Assembly (NCBI GenBank): GCA_015661985.1
Contig: DQVB01000690.1
Coordinates: 1-7,348, forward strand
Reading direction: 5' to 3'
Origin: Planctomycetota bacterium
Lineage (GTDB): Bacteria > Planctomycetota > Planctomycetia > Pirellulales > Thermoguttaceae
DNA length: 7,348 nucleotides
A program made the translations under genes and the position numbers. The notes beneath the pieces were generated by a model. It ran no database searches, was not told the DNA's origin, and was given only the letters and a program-made list of their open reading frames with translations. Of the stretch, positions 4,461 through 7,348 are shown piece by piece. Each line of letters opens with the position of its first letter. The stretch's first letter is position 1.

Positions 4461-6899
4461 ATGCCTTGTTGGGTTTCGGCCTTGGCTGTGACTGGCCTGA
4501 TCGGCGCGGCTGCGGCAGGTGCACCGAAACCGGACGAGCCCGCGTCGGGATGCCTGCGATGCCACGCCGGGATTGAGCCGATCCGTGAAGAGGGATCGGA
4601 AATGATGCAGGAGATCCTCGAGTGGGGCGCCTCGGACGGTGACCCGGCCGGCTGCATCGTTTGTCACGGCGGAGACCCAAAGGCCGAGGACAAGCGGTCC
4701 GCCCACGGCGGTGCGTTCTATCCTGATCCAGGTAGTCCGTGGATCAACGAGCGTACCTGCGGCAGCTGCCACGAGGAGCACGTGCGCGTCCAGTGGCATA
4801 GCCTGATGATGACCGAAGCGGGCAAGATCCATGGCGTCACCTGGACCTTTGGGGGACTGACCGGCTATACCCACCGCTGGGCCAACTACGACTTGAAGAA
4901 TCCGGACAACCCGGAAGACCGCCTGGGCACGGACGCCTACCGGGCCTACATGGAACACCTCAAACAGCTGGAGCCCCAGGTGTTCGTGGACCAGCAGGAG
5001 GGCCTGCCTGAGGCGCCGCTCGACCTGAAGGCCTTGGCCGATGACCCCACCCAAGCTGCGTTCACGTACCTGCGCAACCAGTGCCAGCGGTGCCACCATG
5101 CGGTGAAGGGGCGCCATGTGCGTGGCGATTACCGCGGCATGGGATGCTCGTCTTGTCACATTCCCTACAGCAACGAAGGGTTTTACGAAGGCGACGACCC
5201 GTCCATCCCGCGCGATGAGCCCGGCCACATGCTGGTCCATTCCATTCAGGCTACTCGGGAAGCCGAGGTGGTCGTCCATGGCACCCGTTACCGGGGCATC
5301 CCCGTAGAGACCTGCACCACCTGCCACGACCGTGGCAAGCGGATCGGGGTTTCCTTCCAGGGGCTCATGGAATCGCCGTACGCTTCGCCCTACGCCGCTG
5401 ACGGCTCGGACCAGCCTCCGCTACACACCAAGCATTATCTGGCCATGCACCAGGACATCCATTACCAGAAGGGGATGCTCTGCCAGGACTGCCACACGTC
5501 GTTGGATGTCCATAGCGACGGTTTCATTGCCGCAGCCAACTTGGGCTCAGTACAGATCGAATGCCCCGATTGCCACGGCACGCCCAAGGCATTCCCGTGG
5601 GAGCTTCCCCTCGGGTTCTCCGACGAATTCGGCGACCCGCCGGCCACAGGGCCGCCCCGCGGCACCTCGCCGGAAATCTTGCCCCACGTCCAGCAGGGCT
5701 TCGTCTTCGAGCCGCGCGACGGATACCTGATCACTGCGCGCGGCAACCCTTTCGAAAACGTGGTCCGCGACGGCAACGAGGTGGTCGTGCACACGGCGGC
5801 GGGCAAGGATATCAGGCTGAAGCCGCTCAAACAGATCTTTGCCGAAGACCGGGTCAGCCTGCCTGGACGTGTCGCCATGGACACGATCCGCTCCCACGTG
5901 AAGACCATGGAATGCTATAGCTGCCATGCGGCGTGGTCCCCCCAATGCTACGGCTGCCATGTGAAAATCGATTACTCCGACGGCAAGACCTGCTTCGACT
6001 GGCTCGGCGCCGGCCGCCTTCACCAGGATCCCGAGCACGAGGCCGACCGGGGCGAACAGGGCTACCAGACCATCATCCCCGGTTCGGTCGAAGAACAGCG
6101 ATCTTATCTCCGCTTCGAAGATCCCATCCTGGGCGTCAACGGCGAGGGACGCGTCACGCCGGTGGCGCCCGGGTGCCAGCCGTCGGTCACGGTGATCGGG
6201 GCGGATGGCAAACCGATCCTGGTAAACCACATCTTCCGCACGCCGCCCGGGAGCGAAGGCTCAGGACCCGAAGGCCAATTGGCCATCGACATGAGCCCCA
6301 CCCAGCCGCATACGATGACCAAACACGCGCGCAGCTGCCCGTCCTGCCACCTGTCACCCAAGGCGATGGGGTACGGCGTCGGCGGAGGCAGCCTGATGCG
6401 AGATTGGGACAAGCCCGTCTACGTCGACCTGGAAACCGCCGATGGCCACATCCTGCCGCAACGGACACGCCCCCAGATGGAAGCCATCCCCGGTCTGGTG
6501 GCCGACTGGTCGTGCATCGTGACCGAAGAGGGCCAACAGCTGCAAACCGTTGGACACCATTTCACCCGCTCGCGGCCGCTGGACGACCGCCAGCGAACCC
6601 GCCTGGACCGCCGGGGCGTCTGTCTGGCTTGCCACCAGGAGATCCCCGACCGTTCGCTGGCCGTGAGCCTGTTGCACCACGTGGCCGAGTACACAGGACA
6701 GTTGCCCGAGACCCGCCGCCAACATGGCGATCTTTTGCGAAAGATGCTTCTCCTGGCCGGCTGGACCCAAGTGATCGGCATGTTCGGCCTGCCCGCGGCC
6801 GTGGCCGCCGCCGGTTTTTGGCTCCTCAGCCAGCGGCGGCGAAAACGAAAGAAAGCCCAAGTGCCGAGCACTCAGCAGACGGCCCCCGGCAAGGACTGA
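4461..6899 (+). CDS. dodecahaem c-type cytochrome, C-terminally membrane-anchored
   Basis: This 812-residue protein has twelve CXXCH haem c sites, at residues 31-35, 65-69, 100-104, 208-212, 229-233, 285-289, 341-345, 368-372, 485-489, 496-500, 626-630 and 721-725. Residues 1-21 form a Sec-type signal ending AAAAGA. It has no Lys or Arg before the hydrophobic core, which is unusual, but haem attachment needs export. Residues about 762-790 form one membrane helix followed by RRRKRKK, placing the short tail in the cytoplasm and the haem domain outside. Many further His residues (for example in HYLAMHQDIH, 325-334) could be distal ligands. Long segments without a haem site (105-207, 373-484, 501-625) suggest non-haem subdomains. 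I infer a role in electron transfer across the periplasm or cell envelope; substrate and partners are unknown. It does not match NrfA, HAO, MtrA or OmcA by motif layout as I recall them. It is transcribed away from acs, and no partner gene lies within the window. Confidence 0.9.
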   Translation: MPCWVSALAVTGLIGAAAAGAPKPDEPASGCLRCHAGIEPIREEGSEMMQEILEWGASDGDPAGCIVCHGGDPKAEDKRSAHGGAFYPDPGSPWINERTCGSCHEEHVRVQWHSLMMTEAGKIHGVTWTFGGLTGYTHRWANYDLKNPDNPEDRLGTDAYRAYMEHLKQLEPQVFVDQQEGLPEAPLDLKALADDPTQAAFTYLRNQCQRCHHAVKGRHVRGDYRGMGCSSCHIPYSNEGFYEGDDPSIPRDEPGHMLVHSIQATREAEVVVHGTRYRGIPVETCTTCHDRGKRIGVSFQGLMESPYASPYAADGSDQPPLHTKHYLAMHQDIHYQKGMLCQDCHTSLDVHSDGFIAAANLGSVQIECPDCHGTPKAFPWELPLGFSDEFGDPPATGPPRGTSPEILPHVQQGFVFEPRDGYLITARGNPFENVVRDGNEVVVHTAAGKDIRLKPLKQIFAEDRVSLPGRVAMDTIRSHVKTMECYSCHAAWSPQCYGCHVKIDYSDGKTCFDWLGAGRLHQDPEHEADRGEQGYQTIIPGSVEEQRSYLRFEDPILGVNGEGRVTPVAPGCQPSVTVIGADGKPILVNHIFRTPPGSEGSGPEGQLAIDMSPTQPHTMTKHARSCPSCHLSPKAMGYGVGGGSLMRDWDKPVYVDLETADGHILPQRTRPQMEAIPGLVADWSCIVTEEGQQLQTVGHHFTRSRPLDDRQRTRLDRRGVCLACHQEIPDRSLAVSLLHHVAEYTGQLPETRRQHGDLLRKMLLLAGWTQVIGMFGLPAAVAAAGFWLLSQRRRKRKKAQVPSTQQTAPGKD

Positions 6900-6937
6900 T
6901 CGGGCACGAACAACAGGCCACAACGGAGTCTTTCCTC

Positions 6938-6976
6938 GGCCCAGGCGGGCCTGGCCCCGCGGCCCGCCCCTGGGCC
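6938..6976. terminator. strong GC hairpin after the cytochrome gene
   Basis: The left arm GGCCCAGGCGGGCC (6938-6951) pairs with GGCCCG (6961-6966) and CCTGGGCC (6969-6976), giving 14 base pairs with a 2-base bulge and a 9-base loop. It begins 38 bases after the cytochrome stop. An alternative pairing is GGGCCTG (6947-6953) with CAGGCCC (6979-6985), which is followed by CTTTCC. There is no proper U-tract, so transcription termination here is probable from position and strength but not shown. Confidence 0.45.
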
Positions 6977-7086
6977 CGCAGGCCCCTTTCCACCTCTTCG
7001 GCACCGCCTGCCTTCAGGGTATCGCAAGTTGCCCACTTCCTCCCTATCGCCTGCCCTGCAAAACCGCGCAAGCTGCCGTAAAGCGC

Positions 7087-7114
7087 TTGAATTATCGAGC
7101 GGCGGTGATATGCT
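7087..7114 (+). promoter_or_regulatory. possible sigma-70-type promoter
   Basis: TTGAAT (7087-7092), a 16-base spacer and TATGCT (7109-7114) each match the vegetative consensus at four of six positions. The site lies past the cytochrome's terminal hairpin, in the most AT-rich patch of the right end, and would drive transcription rightward out of the window. What it would express is not visible. Confidence 0.35.
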
Positions 7115-7348
7115 AAGCTCATGGCCGCGGCCCGCCGCCTACCCTGCGGATGGACGAGTGAGAGAAGCGACCGAGGGGATCGGGGCCGACGCAGTCCGAC
7201 CGGTTGCTGGGGGAGTATCCAGGGCCGGCTGCCGCTGGCTTCGGGGCCCTGAGGGGGCGTGCCGAGAAAGGGCGCGGCCGGCGCGAGCCGGGGGGGTGTG
7301 GGCGGACAGGCTTTCGAACGGTGAGTTTCCTGGGTTTTGCAGCAAGGA
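7115..7348. other. right-end region, no supported gene
   Basis: A rightward frame from ATG 7110 stays open to the window edge, but it is Arg-, Gly- and Trp-rich with many CGA and AGG codons, unlike the real genes here. GTG at 7321 could begin a new protein (VSFLGFAAR) but has no ribosome binding site. An AGGGCC/GGCCCT stem surrounds about 7221-7250. I looked for RNase P RNA, tmRNA, SRP RNA and tRNA signatures and saw none. It may be the leader of a gene beyond the edge. Confidence 0.4.

Noticed and set aside
4047..5327. 426-residue open frame on the minus strand over the intergenic gap and the cytochrome 5' part
   Set aside because: It overlaps six of the twelve CXXCH codon sets on the other strand, has no ribosome binding site and turns Arg-rich across the non-coding gap.
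5933..7081. 382-residue plus-strand frame overlapping the cytochrome in another phase
   Set aside because: Its Arg/Pro-rich composition is typical of a +1 shadow frame; the cytochrome frame carries the haem motifs and the membrane helix there.
7115..7348. RNase P RNA, tmRNA or a known riboswitch at the right end
   Set aside because: None of the conserved cores I know (such as GAGGAAAGTCC for RNase P RNA) is present in either strand.

Overview
The window looks like ordinary chromosome from a GC-rich, Gram-negative-type bacterium. The best guess is a member of the Planctomycetota, close to the Pirellulales or Thermogutta type. The reasons are a large membrane-anchored multiheme cytochrome standing alone, a lipoprotein and a small two-helix membrane protein that resemble families I remember from planctomycetes, weak use of Shine-Dalgarno sites, and long non-coding gaps. 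This placement rests on recollection and style, not on a marker gene.

Layout from left to right. (1) The left edge carries the possible start of a leftward gene (72 to 1) with a good ribosome binding site. (2) After about 450 bases without a gene comes a rightward gene for a 292-residue lipoprotein (529-1407), preceded by a TTGACA promoter. Its C-terminal part is reminiscent of the secretin fold. (3) A 337-base structured gap leads to a 79-residue protein with two membrane helices (1745-1984). (4) This gene converges on acs (3990 to 2029), a complete AMP-forming acetyl-CoA synthetase and the only gene identified with near certainty. (5) A 470-base divergent intergenic region rich in hairpins separates acs from (6) a rightward gene for an 812-residue c-type cytochrome with twelve CXXCH haem-binding motifs and a C-terminal membrane anchor (4461-6899). 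A very strong hairpin follows it. (7) The last 400 bases hold a possible promoter near 7087-7114 and no gene I can support.

How the genes might work together: acs activates acetate to acetyl-CoA in the cytoplasm, and the cytochrome should move electrons outside the cytoplasmic membrane. They are divergent and share an upstream region, so co-regulation is possible, but nothing in the sequence proves a joint pathway. No partner oxidoreductase, quinol dehydrogenase, porin or haem-maturation gene lies in the window. There is no sign of a mobile element, CRISPR array, tRNA or rRNA. The most interesting items are the dodecahaem cytochrome with its promoter/operator region, and the secretin-like lipoprotein. 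I do not see a clearly new multi-gene system.
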